Origin: JAXMBN01 sp046349875
GTDB lineage: Bacteria; Planctomycetota; Planctomycetia; Pirellulales; Pirellulaceae
Assembly (NCBI GenBank): GCA_046349875.1
Contig: JAXMBN010000010.1
Coordinates: 94,247 to 158,246 of the forward strand
Direction: 5' to 3'
DNA: 64,000 bases
Part shown: positions 39,495 through 49,032 of the stretch, in pieces
Position numbering within the stretch: the stretch's first letter is position 1
Layout: every line of letters starts with the position of its first letter
Notes under the pieces: generated by a model
Database searches by the model: none
Told to the model about the DNA's origin: nothing
Seen by the model: the letters and a program-made list of their open reading frames with translations, nothing else
Translations under genes and position numbers: made by a program

Positions 39495-40658
39495 TTGACG
39501 CGTCGATCCGTTGCACTTCTTATTGAAACGTCGAACGGGTATTGCCGTGGATTGTTAGAAGGTGTCATTGCCTACACGAAAGAGCAACGGCATTGGTCGA
39601 TCTACTTAACCGAACAGGAGCGAGGAGCACCGCCTCCCAATTGGTTGAAAAAGTGGGATGGCGATGGAATCATCGCAAGAATCGAGACCGACTCCATTGG
39701 AAAGCAATTGAAGCAGTGCAAAGTTCCCATTGTCGACTTGAGTGCTGCGAGACACGTTCCGGGCGTACCTTGGGCGGATACGGAGGATCGTGAAATCGCG
39801 AGACTCGCCGTGGATCATTTCGTGGAACGTGGATTCAAGAATTTGGGGTTCTGTGGCGACATCGGTTTTCAATGGTCATCCAAAAGATGCTTGCATTTTC
39901 GCCAGTTCGCCGAAGAAGCTCAGCGATCCTTCTTCGAATTGCAATCGGTTGCCAGATTTGATCCTCTATTTGATGCGGTGGCCGAAAAGCGAAGAATTAT
40001 GAATTGGATTCGAAGTTTGCCGAAGCCTGTTGCGATCATGGGATGCTACGATTTTAAGGCTCAAGAGATTCTCGACGCATGTCGTCAGTTGAAAGTCTCG
40101 GTTCCCACGGAAGTCGCAGTGCTGGGAGTGGACAATGATCGTTTGATTTGCGAACTCTCCGAGCCAACATTGTCGAGCATCATCCCGGATACAAAACGCA
40201 CGGGGTATGAGGCCGCGCAACTTCTTGATCGAATGATGTCCGGTGAATCGGTGGCGACGGACCAGCCATTGATCACGCCTCCTCTGGGGATCTTTCAACG
40301 CGAATCAACCAATACGGTGGCTATCGAAGACGAGCACGTCGCAAAAGCTCTCCACTACATTCGCAAGCATGCGGCCGACAATATTCGTGTGAACGATCTT
40401 TTGGATGAAGTAGATCTATCTCGAAGAGCTCTTGAACATCGATTCAAGAAGCTACTAGGGCATACACCTCATGAAGAGATTCAAAGGGTGCGAATGAATC
40501 GAGCCAATGAGCTACTTTTGGAAACTGACTTGACGTTGAATGAGATTGCAGAAAAGCTGGGGTTTGAACACTCTGAGTATCTCGGGGCAGCATTCAAACG
40601 AGAGGTTGGTTTATCACCTGGCGATTTCAGAAAGTCGCAAGGCAAGTCGACAGATTAG
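39495..40658 (+). CDS. xylR: XylR-type AraC-family transcriptional regulator
   Basis: A 387-residue regulator built like Escherichia coli XylR: an N-terminal LacI-like/periplasmic-binding sugar domain (SVALLIETSNGYCRGLLEGVIAY; GVPWADTEDREIARLAVDHFVERGFKNLGFCG; FQRESTNTVAIED) and a C-terminal AraC-type double helix-turn-helix (VNDLLDEVDLSRRALEHRFKKLLGHTPHEEIQRVRM, then LNEIAEKLGFEHSEYLGAAFKREVG). The start codon is TTG at 39495, supported by GAGG 7 nt upstream and by the conserved MTRRSVALLIETSNGYCRGLLEG opening. It is divergent from the esterase-to-xylanase block and likely activates it in response to xylose, though this is inferred from position. A pair of AAATTTCA repeats lies just before it. 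Confidence 0.9.
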   Translation: MTRRSVALLIETSNGYCRGLLEGVIAYTKEQRHWSIYLTEQERGAPPPNWLKKWDGDGIIARIETDSIGKQLKQCKVPIVDLSAARHVPGVPWADTEDREIARLAVDHFVERGFKNLGFCGDIGFQWSSKRCLHFRQFAEEAQRSFFELQSVARFDPLFDAVAEKRRIMNWIRSLPKPVAIMGCYDFKAQEILDACRQLKVSVPTEVAVLGVDNDRLICELSEPTLSSIIPDTKRTGYEAAQLLDRMMSGESVATDQPLITPPLGIFQRESTNTVAIEDEHVAKALHYIRKHAADNIRVNDLLDEVDLSRRALEHRFKKLLGHTPHEEIQRVRMNRANELLLETDLTLNEIAEKLGFEHSEYLGAAFKREVGLSPGDFRKSQGKSTD

Positions 40659-40798
40659 GTCAATCTATACGATTCGAAGATAGGCGATTGGGACAATATT
40701 GGGGCAATCGCACGACGTAGCACGATCGTCCCGATCATGAAATATTGGGCGCACTTGTGTATGCCGATTCCGCAGACACATAAGCAACCAAGTTTGAT

Positions 40799-41068
40799 CT
40801 ACAGCAAGAACGATGGTTTCTGCTGTGCCTTTCGGAACCGCTCAATCCGTTTTTTTCTCGCTTCTATATTTCTTTTCACTTGCTCTGCAAGTGCCGCGGA
40901 TTTTCTTCTTGATTCCAGAACATCCAGATGGATTTCCATCATATACCGAGCGTCTTCAGCACTGATTTTAGGTGTTGGAGGTTGATCGTCCGCGTCGGAC
41001 TCCAGCATTGGCGTGAAAACAATCGCTGAAATAATCAGGTATATCCAACGCTTTTGAATAGCTGTCAT
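40799..41068 (-). CDS. Small exported charged-helix protein
   Basis: An 89-residue protein. A signal peptide (IYLIISAIVFTPMLESDA) is followed by DDQPPTPKISAED and an alpha-helical, strongly basic tail (KRNIEARKKRIERFRKAQQK). The ATG at 41068 has a GGAG about 12 nt upstream. I do not recognise it. It might be a small periplasmic protein or only a chance frame; the coherent signal peptide favours a real gene. About 270 bp on either side up to the next genes hold nothing I recognise. Confidence 0.5.
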   Translation of the reverse strand: MTAIQKRWIYLIISAIVFTPMLESDADDQPPTPKISAEDARYMMEIHLDVLESRRKSAALAEQVKRNIEARKKRIERFRKAQQKPSFLL

Positions 41069-41383
41069 GCTCTGTTTTCTCCAATGGCAGAGGTGATTCA
41101 ATATGTCCACTTGGAACGGTCCTAATCCCAACGTAGAGTTTATATCAATGGCATTGATATGCTGCGATAGATTTGCACGGAAAGATATGCAAGCCACCCA
41201 TGGGCAAGAAACAAGTATGAGTAGAACATGATCTTGGCTGTAGCATCCTTCGGGTCTCACATCACCGCCAATCTATCGTTTGCCCGATTTGCTAGGTACG
41301 GTTTTTTAAAACCGGGGTCGTACATCTGCACGATGGAAGCGTTGAGAATGCGTTTCAACCAACAAAAGAGCAACAGAAAGCGG

Positions 41384-41425
41384 TGAAGGCGCTGAGACTC
41401 GAACGCTGGACCAGCGGATGAAAAG
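41384..41425 (-). repeat. Degenerate copy of the 3' part of tRNA-Lys (candidate attachment site remnant)
   Basis: This 42-bp stretch matches the 3' part of the tRNA-Lys at 42427-42498 on the same strand, from the acceptor end through the T arm to the anticodon loop, with about six mismatches. The mismatches break the T stem, and no 5' half is present, so it is not a functional tRNA. Such a partial tRNA repeat, lying on the 3' side of the intact tRNA, is the pattern left by integration of an element into a tRNA gene. Confidence 0.65.
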
Positions 41426-41460
41426 TTGACTGGAAAAAAGCACTCGTGAAGGCACCCGGA

Positions 41461-41802
41461 TCATGAGACAATGTTTAGCCGAATACATTCGTCAATCGCG
41501 TTGGCAATTTCCGGCAATGACCCGAATCGATCGGCCATCTGCTTTTGAACACGCGGGTTATCGAGTGCTTTTTGAAGCTCGATTCCCTTCCATGTGAGTT
41601 TCAAAAATCCCTTATTAGAAACTGTTTCTGCAGGAAGGAAATGCAGCGATGCATCAAACAAAGAACAATACAGAATGCCCTTCGAATCAAGAACGATCAG
41701 AAGGTCAATCACATCTGAGTCGGCTACTCCATCGATTTTGGGAAGTTCAGTTGCGATAGGAGCCAAACTGGCACAACGCAGCAGTTCCTTTATCCTTCGC
41801 AT
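41461..41802 (-). CDS. Small DUF2513-like protein (paralogue 1)
   Basis: A 113-residue protein that resembles DUF2513-type winged-helix proteins, with the pattern of a helical region, ELPKIDGVADSDVIDLLIVLDSKGIL, and the ending FLKLTWKGIELQKALDNPRVQKQM (LTWKGxExxxAL). The family is common on phages and mobile elements. It overlaps the upstream paralogue by 13 nt. It lies inside the segment bounded by the tRNA fragment at 41384 and the tRNA-Lys. Confidence 0.55.
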   Translation of the reverse strand: MRRIKELLRCASLAPIATELPKIDGVADSDVIDLLIVLDSKGILYCSLFDASLHFLPAETVSNKGFLKLTWKGIELQKALDNPRVQKQMADRFGSLPEIANAIDECIRLNIVS

Positions 41803-42179
41803 TTTTCGTCATCGCCTTTTGGTTGAATTTCTCGACCCCACTGCGGTTCGGGCATCGCCAAAGACTGCATGCTTTTCGCGATAAGGGTTAGTAGGTCATC
41901 TTCCGTCCCGAGTGAATTTAGGTTTGAGCCTGAAGAGCGATTCAGCGCTTTTAGGAGTTCCCTTCCTTTCCAAGTGGTTTGCATCGCAAAGGACGGCTTA
42001 GGTTCTACTGACAGATTTTGAGGGAAACCCTTGCACTCGATCAGATCGGCTGAGATAAGCACTACGATAAGGCGAATGACATCGTTGGGAGACATCGTTC
42101 CAACCTGAGGTAGCTCTTGGAAAAGTGAGCCCTCGTGGAGTAGCGTAATTTGAAGGAGTTGTCGAACCGACTCGATCAT
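41790..42179 (-). CDS. Small DUF2513-like protein (paralogue 2)
   Basis: A 129-residue protein with the same layout as its neighbour: VRQLLQITLLHEGSLFQELPQVGTMSPNDVIRLIVVLISADLIE, then QTTWKGRELLKALN. The acidic C-terminus (DEKCEG) has no recognised role. TAGGAG lies 8-9 nt before the ATG. It is probably cotranscribed with its paralogue, with overlapping ends. The two may have arisen by tandem duplication. The DUF2513 call rests on the WKG motif and general fold, so it is tentative. Confidence 0.55.
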   Translation of the reverse strand: MIESVRQLLQITLLHEGSLFQELPQVGTMSPNDVIRLIVVLISADLIECKGFPQNLSVEPKPSFAMQTTWKGRELLKALNRSSGSNLNSLGTEDDLLTLIAKSMQSLAMPEPQWGREIQPKGDDEKCEG

Positions 42180-42426
42180 CTCTCGAAACTCCTACTAAAG
42201 AGCAATCTCGAGAGCTTTCACGAACACCCAACCAGGCGTGAGATGGTTCTGTGGGTCGATTAGCTAGCGAAAGGCGGGTTGGAAGCGAATAGTCAGGTCA
42301 GAAAAGTGGTGCCAAATAGCTGCCAAATATTTGGCATTTGGTCAACAAGGTGACGTGCGATGGAGAACTAGATGGACCATGAGAATATCAATTCCCATGA
42401 GACAAAGGAAAATCGCACGAAAGAGT

Positions 42427-42498
42427 GAGGGCGCTGGGACTCGAACCCAGGACCAACGGATTAAAAGTCCGTTGCTCTACCGACTGAGCTACGCCCTC
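42427..42498 (-). tRNA. tRNA-Lys (anticodon TTT)
   Basis: On the minus strand the sequence folds as a 72-nt cloverleaf: acceptor stem GAGGGCG / CGCCCTC, D arm GCTC-AGTCGGTA-GAGC, anticodon arm ACGGA-CTTTTAA-TCCGT, and T arm CTGGG-TTCGAGT-CCCAG. The anticodon TTT is at 42464-42466, decoding lysine. The 3' CCA is not encoded. The discriminator base is A. No clear promoter or terminator is visible. Its 3' half is partly duplicated at 41384-41425. Confidence 0.96.
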
Positions 42499-42805
42499 TT
42501 TGCTGTTTCCAGCAACCTCGATCTCAATTCCGCTCCACCTGTTTTGGGAGGGGGTGGCGGGTTTGTTCCACGAGGCTTCGTACTGTATCAGACACCGCAG
42601 GAATCGAAAAGGGTTCACTGAGAATTCTCATTCCCTTCTCCAACGATTCTCCAGCGTTTCGCCCGATTTTGTCAAAATCGGACCTTTCACTTCCATCATA
42701 CTCTCGCGGCAATCCTCCCCATGCGGCAATGTGGACCTGGGGTGAATCATGCCAAGGTAGAATAATGGAAAGCCCGCCACGATGTCCCATCCACAGGAAT
42801 TGGCT

Positions 42806-44059
42806 ATGAGATCTCGCATTGCTGCTATCGCTCTCGCCACAACCGTCGGGTTTTCTTGCCACGTTACTTTCGCTCAGGCACCCAAAGCGGTTCAAGTTCA
42901 TGCTTCCAACCTGACCACTGGAATTCCAGGGAGTGGGCCATTGCGAGAAAATGGCGAGGTCAAGCAATGGCTGGCAGATCAAGCCAACCATGAAGCGTTT
43001 ACGATCGAACTACCCATGGGACTCGATCTGGGCAAAGATGCCATAGCGATTCCCAAAGACAATCCGCTGACGCGCGCGAAGATCGAACTCGGCCGTCAAC
43101 TCTATTTTGATCGGCGCCTTTCCAAGAATGCCGAAGTGAGCTGTGCCGATTGCCATCATCCGGATCATGGATATGCCTTTCCAAGTCCATTTGGAATCGG
43201 GGTCGCCAAGCAGACGGGCAATCGCAATTCACCAGTTGCCTACAACCGCATTCTCAGTACCACGCAGTTTTGGGATGGTCGAGCCGCTTCTTTGGAAGAA
43301 CAGGCCAAGGGTCCCATCGCCAATCCGATTGAAATGAAGCTCAGTCATGAAGCAACGATCGACTTCTAAAGAAGAACGCCGTCTACCGAATGCAGTTTGA
43401 AAAGGTCTTTGGGCGAGCCCCTCATATCGATGATGTTGCCAAAGCAATCAGCTCTGCTTTTGAGCGCGTCCTGATCACGGGTCCAAGTCCCTTTGATGCG
43501 AATGAGCCTCTCCGCAAACTTCGTGAATCGTTGGCCGATGAACTCGAAGATCTCGATGCTCTCAAGAAAGAACAGCCAGCTCTTTATGCGAAGTACGAGG
43601 CCGCCAAATCGCTCGCGGAAAAGATGCCGATGAGCGAATCGGCGGTACGAGGTCGCGAACTGTTTATGGGAGCTCGCGGAAACTGTGCCGCCTGTCATGT
43701 GGGGGCTAACTTCACAGATGAAAAGTACCACAATCTTGGCGTAAGGATGGATGCTGCCAAACCAGATCTTGGTCGATACGAAATCACGAAGAGTGAAGCG
43801 GACAAAGGTGCATTCAAGACGCCGACCGTTCGCAACATCGCGCGAACCGCTCCCTACATGCACGATGGTAGCCAAAAAGACCTTAGAAGAAGTGGTCGAT
43901 TGGTATGTGAGAAGGGGCAATCCTTGCCTTTCGGATAAAGTTCGAAAGATCGATATGTCTGCCTCTGAGAAAGCTGATCTCGTCGAATTCATGAAGGCTT
44001 TGACGAGACGCTTTCCGAAGGTCAACAGGACGTCTACCTCAATAAAGCTCTACGTATAA
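42806..44059 (+). CDS. MauG/cytochrome-c-peroxidase-type di-heme protein, frameshifted
   Basis: A secreted di-heme protein, read in frames 42806-43370, about 43370-43875, and about 43875-44059. The signal peptide ends near VTFAQA. The first heme motif is VSCADCHHP and the second GNCAACHVG, with QTGNRNSPVAYN, FWDGRAASLEEQA, KTPTVRNIARTAPYMHDG as family landmarks. A missing base near 43373 and one extra base in the A5 run near 43873 restore the full frame. The C-terminal end may have another shift near 44000. The ATG at 42806 has AGGA 8 nt upstream. Function may be peroxide reduction or oxidation of an electron donor in the periplasm. Confidence 0.85.
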
Positions 44060-44102
44060 TTTTCTGAGCGCATCGCGGGAAAAAATCGGTAGAAGTATTT
44101 GC

Positions 44103-46158
44103 TTAAAACTTCCATCGATATTCGATGCGCGAACCGTAGATATCGGGTGCGTTATCGAGCCAACCGCTCATGAGGTCGATTCGAATAAGGGACGCGTTGT
44201 TGATCGCTTTTTGCCAACGCGTTCCTAGCCCGTATTGCGGTCCTGCGGCACGGCTTAACAGATCGTTTCCGTAGGTATCAAGCCCCGCGAACTCGACTGC
44301 AAACTGCCGACGAAAATCAGCGCTCAATAGATTTACACCCAAAGCACCTCCGAAGGAATTGGAGCCTGTTGGATCGAGCGTTGGGTAACCGGTGAGCCCA
44401 TCGCTTTCGAAGTTGATGCCTGTATTGCGAAGGATCCCTCCCGACCCCGCAGCCCTAGCAACTGATTGCGGTGTTCCATAACCGACGAAGGCATTGAAGT
44501 AGGGAACAACCGTACTAGGCATGGCCGAGATCAACGAGTTTTCAAAGAGCAAGAGGCCACCATCGGCCGTGCGACTTGTGCGCGGTCCCTCTTGACCCAA
44601 ATTGACAATGACTCGAACCGAATTGGAAATGCGCGTCCAATAGCGTCGCGAGTAAGCGAATGCAAAGTTGTGGTAGTCGCGGTTGAGTCCTTCTTGATCG
44701 TTGAGATAAGCGTAGTCGGCCTCGATGTATCCTTGGTACGCTTCGATGAACCACGCGGTTCCTACCACTCCAGCCGGCTCGGGGTCATTGCCGAAGGCCG
44801 GGCTAGTAACGTCATGGAATCCAGCAAAGATGTGCGTCAAAATTCGACCAGTTGAAAGGAAGTGAATGTCTCCAAGGAAATGCCAATGCTCCACCAATGA
44901 TGGCATCTTCATCAAATTCCATTTTGATCCAGATCAAGGGAAGGAGCCCAAATGAAATCGGGAGATCGAAAGTGGGATAGACACCTCGGTAACCACCGAC
45001 CATGGCTCCAACGTCCCCTTCGAAAAAGACCGTGTTGAGTTGCGCGTCTAGTTCTTCTTCGAATTCGAGGCCGTTCGAAAAATCCAATCGCGTAAATCGA
45101 TTGTTGTGATCGAGAGGCCCCATGGAAGCATGGATGCGTTCGGTTGCGGTGAGCTTCAGGTCGGCCTCGAGGTTGAGTCGATGCGCTGAAGTTCGGACCG
45201 GTTGCCCTGCATTGCGATGGATGCCGACTCCTGTTCGATAGTCTCCATACACGATGAGGTATGAGCGGATTCACATCGCTAAAGACGGGAATGGCTGGTG
45301 CAAAGATTCCTCCCTGGTAAAAAGGCCGCCACCATTCAGCCCATGGACGCTGTGTTGGAACACACTCCTTGCCATGAAGTATGACTGCATGTCTTGCGGT
45401 GGGTTGTAGCTTTGGCGGAGCGGGTGTTGGTGAGAAGTCAAAGGGAGAATACGGCACCTGGCATGCTTGGCCATTCATGGCTGGAGGGCAACGATGGGCA
45501 AGTTCATCAAGCTGCTGCTTGGCATCGGCCGTGATCATTGTCCAGGGTTGATCAAGGGGAAGCGAAGGAGCATACTGCACTCGGGGGCGACTGCTGTGTC
45601 GTTGGTGGGTGCCTGCGGTGGATGGGGCATCCATAGTTTTTCTTGCCCTTGATACTCTTGCAATGGACGAATCGGAATCAGTCCTTCCACACCTTGGGAT
45701 GATTGTGGGGATGCAAGGGAAGGTGTTGCTTCGCGTTTGGGGAACTCATACTTTGGCGGAAGATGAGGACTGGGAAGCTCTTCCACGCGAAGAGATTTAC
45801 GATCGCCAAATCCTTGAAAATCCTTTGGCGGAGGCACGGCTGGTAAAGGTATAACCTGTTCGGCGTCTGGTAGTACCAACTTGGATTTTTCGTTGGCCTC
45901 TTGGGTATGTGAAACGGTAAGCTTGGTTCCTGGAAGAGGATAAAGCGAAGGGGTAGTGCCAATGGAATTGGTTTGTATGGCGGGGAGGGGAATGGCCGAA
46001 CCAACTTGAAATGATGGAGCCTCAAAGAGGTTTCGCTCTTGACCGATGCAAGGCTTCCACTCCGTTCCGATCGCAGCCATGAATGCAAACGCCAGGCTCG
46101 TTTGGAATGACTTGCGACGAAGTTGCGTTGGCAAAGAACACACTTTCTCTGAGCTCAT
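44103..46158 (-). CDS. Outer-membrane beta-barrel-like protein, frameshifted
   Basis: One gene read in four frame segments (about 46158-45588, 45588-45250, 45250-44875, 44875-44103). A signal-like N-terminus is followed by a Pro-rich part (residues about 35-190). The rest consists of alternating aromatic and hydrophobic strands (RTGVGIHRNAGQPVRTSAHRLNLEADL, NRDYHNFAFAYSRRYWTRISN, LIRIDLMSGWLDN, ending SRIEYRWKF with a C-terminal Phe). The likely first break is in a run of five C/G at 45584-45588, where one more base restores reading. Its ATG overlaps the stop of the five-heme cytochrome gene, so both are in one operon and probably act together. Confidence 0.72.
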
Positions 46159-48245
46159 CGGATTTCGAACTCCGACGAGTAAGGATGGACATCGATGATG
46201 CCTTCATTCAGCATCCGTTCCATCTCAGGCGTACCCTGCACAAATTTGACGAAGTAGATCGGTTCCACCCGACTTCGCAATCGTACAGAAATTCGATAGC
46301 GGCCTGGCATGCACAACGCTTCGCCAGGAATGACGTAGCGTGCGCGGCGGAAATCCAATGGAGGAATGCTCCTGGACTCCATGCGAGCGAACGGTGCATG
46401 ATTGAGTACCGTGTAGGGGACGGTGCCGGGGCGAAAGAAGGGAAGGGGATCGATATCAACATTGACCGGAAGGTACATTTCGCGATCGGTCCCTTTGAGA
46501 TTCGTGATCAAGAATCGTGTTTGAAAACTTACGAGTTGAAGGTCAGGTTGAGCCGTCCCATTGCGAACCATTAATGAGTGGTTGTCCAGCATGTCGCCAT
46601 TTGCATCGAGGTGTCCGGTTTCCCAAACGCGTCTTCCGTCGGGTGCAATGAGTACGACGTTCAACCAAAGCTGTGGCTGGGCACCCAATGAACCGCTGGG
46701 CATGTTATGGCCTTCAGACGTATTGGTAACAATGAATTCGAGAGGCAAATCTTCTCCGCGGGTCGCGGCCTTTGAAAAGATCGGACCATCGATGCGGCTG
46801 CTATTTTCAAGGACCGCAGATGCGTTGGCGCGTTTGACATCCACCAACTTTTGATTGGCTTCCACGATCTTTCGCGCATCGCGACGATCTTCGGCCAACT
46901 GCCATGCAGGAGGAAACTGAGGGTTCGGTCCCAAGGTTTGTGGGAGCGATTTTTCAAAGGCTTCCGTTCCCCACCCAGATCGCCAATCGAACGTCAACCA
47001 ATCTTCAACTTTCCAACGCAAGGATTTTTCGTTGTGCGGAAAAATACCAGGATGAGCGATGGGATACATCGGACCGTAGAACATGTGATTGGCATGTTTG
47101 CGTGGAGGCGACGTAGGTTTTCCACCAATGATGGCGCCCGGGGCCGTTGCATATCCCGATGGTTTGCCTGGAACCAATCCCATGTGACAATCTTGGCATG
47201 AGATACCTTTTTTGCAGGCTGGTCCTGCGCGATATTGTTGATAGACGATCTCAAGACCGATGCCTGGTTGCACTACCACTTGATGGCAGCCCGCACAGAA
47301 AGAACTATCGCTGAGCTGTTCAAATTGGATGGCTCCGCGATGGATCGATTGGAACGGTCGTTTGTCTGCAGGATCGATTTTGACTTTATAGTTTTCGGCG
47401 TCACCGATAACGTGCGCTAAAGTCTGGCTATCCCAAGATCCAGCCACTGGATCATAGATCGATCCTGGCTCGACTCGCTTTTCACCGTTCACGCGACCAT
47501 GATGTTCGACGACGCGGTGGCAAACGATGCAAGTGATGCCCTCGCGAAAAACGCTGGGGCCTTCAAAGATCGACGCTTCACGAGGATAGTTGAGCTGCGT
47601 GGCGATCGGTGCATGGCAACGCATGCAGAAGGTACCGGACGTTCCCCGTGTTAGCGTCGCGACCGCCTGTTCGAATCGATGGAACATGGGCGAAACCGCT
47701 GCGTAGGCATGAGAGGAGACTCGCCATTCATCATAGATTTGTTGGTGGCATTTAGCACACTGAGTTGCTGAGGGATACTGCGATTCGGCAAAGAGCTCTG
47801 CATGCGGATCGATGGCTGCTTTGGGTTCCGCTTTCGGGGATTCTTCCTTGCGTTGTTGACGTTGCTTTTCACGGTTGGGATCGGGACCCATTTGACTGAG
47901 CGGATCGTCTCCACCCCCGAGCAGGTCCTGTGGATTCGAGGCTTGGCGAGGTAGAGAAACGGGGCCGCTGGCCGTAAACCACTTGGATAACTCTGCCTGA
48001 TGTTGGCGAGTCATCGACTGATCGAGCGAATAGCTGGGTAATTGATAGCGGTTCGTAGGACTTTGCTGGCTGGGTTGTGTTCCTGATGCGGCTGATTCGC
48101 CTTGCAGCCATGGAGCGACAGCACCCGGTTGGCAGATTCCAGGGACTTGAGCGTGGCTTGTAGAGACTCCAAGCCAACAAAGCATCGCTCCAATAAAAGC
48201 GAGGGTGCGAGGGGTAACGAGAATTGACGGCGATGGAATCGTCAT
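46155..48245 (-). CDS. Exported five-heme cytochrome c
   Basis: A 696-residue protein with a signal peptide ending near STSHAQVPG. Five CxxCH heme motifs are seen: CAKCH, CMRCH, CIVCH, CAGCH and CQDCH, in the middle third (residues about 170-360). The N-terminal part is a low-complexity linker rich in Gln/Glu/Lys (NREKQRQQRKEESPKAEPKAA). The C-terminal third lacks heme motifs and looks like a beta-sandwich (EGHNMPSGSLGAQPQLWLNVVL, FKYRISVRLRSRVEP-like strand). The ATG at 48245 gives a good signal peptide. Its stop overlaps the start of the barrel gene by 4 nt. Likely role is periplasmic electron transfer, perhaps coupled to the barrel. Confidence 0.87.
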   Translation of the reverse strand: MTIPSPSILVTPRTLAFIGAMLCWLGVSTSHAQVPGICQPGAVAPWLQGESAASGTQPSQQSPTNRYQLPSYSLDQSMTRQHQAELSKWFTASGPVSLPRQASNPQDLLGGGDDPLSQMGPDPNREKQRQQRKEESPKAEPKAAIDPHAELFAESQYPSATQCAKCHQQIYDEWRVSSHAYAAVSPMFHRFEQAVATLTRGTSGTFCMRCHAPIATQLNYPREASIFEGPSVFREGITCIVCHRVVEHHGRVNGEKRVEPGSIYDPVAGSWDSQTLAHVIGDAENYKVKIDPADKRPFQSIHRGAIQFEQLSDSSFCAGCHQVVVQPGIGLEIVYQQYRAGPACKKGISCQDCHMGLVPGKPSGYATAPGAIIGGKPTSPPRKHANHMFYGPMYPIAHPGIFPHNEKSLRWKVEDWLTFDWRSGWGTEAFEKSLPQTLGPNPQFPPAWQLAEDRRDARKIVEANQKLVDVKRANASAVLENSSRIDGPIFSKAATRGEDLPLEFIVTNTSEGHNMPSGSLGAQPQLWLNVVLIAPDGRRVWETGHLDANGDMLDNHSLMVRNGTAQPDLQLVSFQTRFLITNLKGTDREMYLPVNVDIDPLPFFRPGTVPYTVLNHAPFARMESRSIPPLDFRRARYVIPGEALCMPGRYRISVRLRSRVEPIYFVKFVQGTPEMERMLNEGIIDVHPYSSEFEIR

Positions 48246-48528
48246 AGGTGGAATGGTGATAGCAAGCAAAACATTCGTTTTGATAGGAATGATCACTTCT
48301 TGGGGATCGACCATCCCATTCCGAATTTGCAACATTCAGCGAATGCAACGAGCAATCGATGCAATCGATTCAAGGTCACAGGGTCTTGCAATTGGAATAT
48401 CCGTTACACTTTTTCATCGAATTTAAAGAAATGGCTCAAGGGAGCGACCAAGAAAACGCATTCCCTTGGCATTCCAACCCATGTTTGAGAGGAGCCTTGA
48501 AAAGTTTTGTGTCCTGAGACCAAGGATC

Positions 48529-49029
48529 ATGGGAAGCCATCACGATAACTGCGCCTTTCGTTGCGTAATCGAGCCCGAAATGGGTTCGGCCACCGTCCAA
48601 ATTGGATGGCGGCATTACGCTGCGCGGGTTGCCGAAGTGGCTCGCGATGGTTTCACCGTGATTGTTCCCGTACGCGTCGCCAAGCGATTGTCTCAGGGAT
48701 CGAAATTCACACTCGATTATCACGACGAAACGTGGCTCGTGGGGGTGGAAAGTCGTAATCAGGATCCCAATGGACTGATCAAGTTGCGAGTACGACGCGA
48801 AGAGGATCTAACCCAGCTAACGCATGACGGCGAATGGGGATGGCTCGACTTTCTCGGTGGAGTCAGTTTGCGGAATGCCGATCCATTACTTTCGATCGGT
48901 ACGGTATGTGGCATCATCACGATTCTGCTCGTCAGCCCAGGGGTTGGCGATGAACTCGGAACTTCGAGTTATCTCGCAGAACTCTTTCACAGCATGACAT
49001 CGAGGGTTTGGGAAGCGCTGTCAGGTTGA
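48529..49029 (+). CDS. Small membrane protein of unknown function
   Basis: A 166-residue protein. The N-terminal part (CAFRCVIEPEMGSATVQIGWRHYAARVAEVARDGFTVIVPVRVAKRLSQG) looks like a small beta-barrel domain. One hydrophobic stretch (SIGTVCGIITILLVSPGVG) is near residue 125 and the short tail follows it. AAGGA lies next to the ATG at 48529, so this start is used over the in-frame ATG at 48481. Function unknown. It stops 4 bp before the convergent CAP-dockerin gene ends. Confidence 0.65.
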   Translation: MGSHHDNCAFRCVIEPEMGSATVQIGWRHYAARVAEVARDGFTVIVPVRVAKRLSQGSKFTLDYHDETWLVGVESRNQDPNGLIKLRVRREEDLTQLTHDGEWGWLDFLGGVSLRNADPLLSIGTVCGIITILLVSPGVGDELGTSSYLAELFHSMTSRVWEALSG

Positions 49030-49032
49030 TGC

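Noticed and set aside
40684..40711. Inverted repeat GCGATTG-N14-CAATCGC downstream of the regulator as terminator
   Set aside because: The stem is 7 bp with a 14-nt loop and lacks a T-tract, so it is too weak to support.
41384..41425. A second functional tRNA
   Set aside because: Only the 3' part is present and mismatches disrupt the T stem.
42806..44059. Two or three separate small cytochromes
   Set aside because: The pieces together give the two heme motifs and order of a single MauG-type protein.
44912..45634. Independent proteins in the barrel region
   Set aside because: The four frame pieces fit one protein with an N-terminal signal and a C-terminal Phe; a C5 run accounts for the first break.
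48386..48410. Promoter with TTGCAA and TACACT upstream of the gene at 48529
   Set aside because: The spacer is only 13 bp, too short for a sigma-70 promoter.
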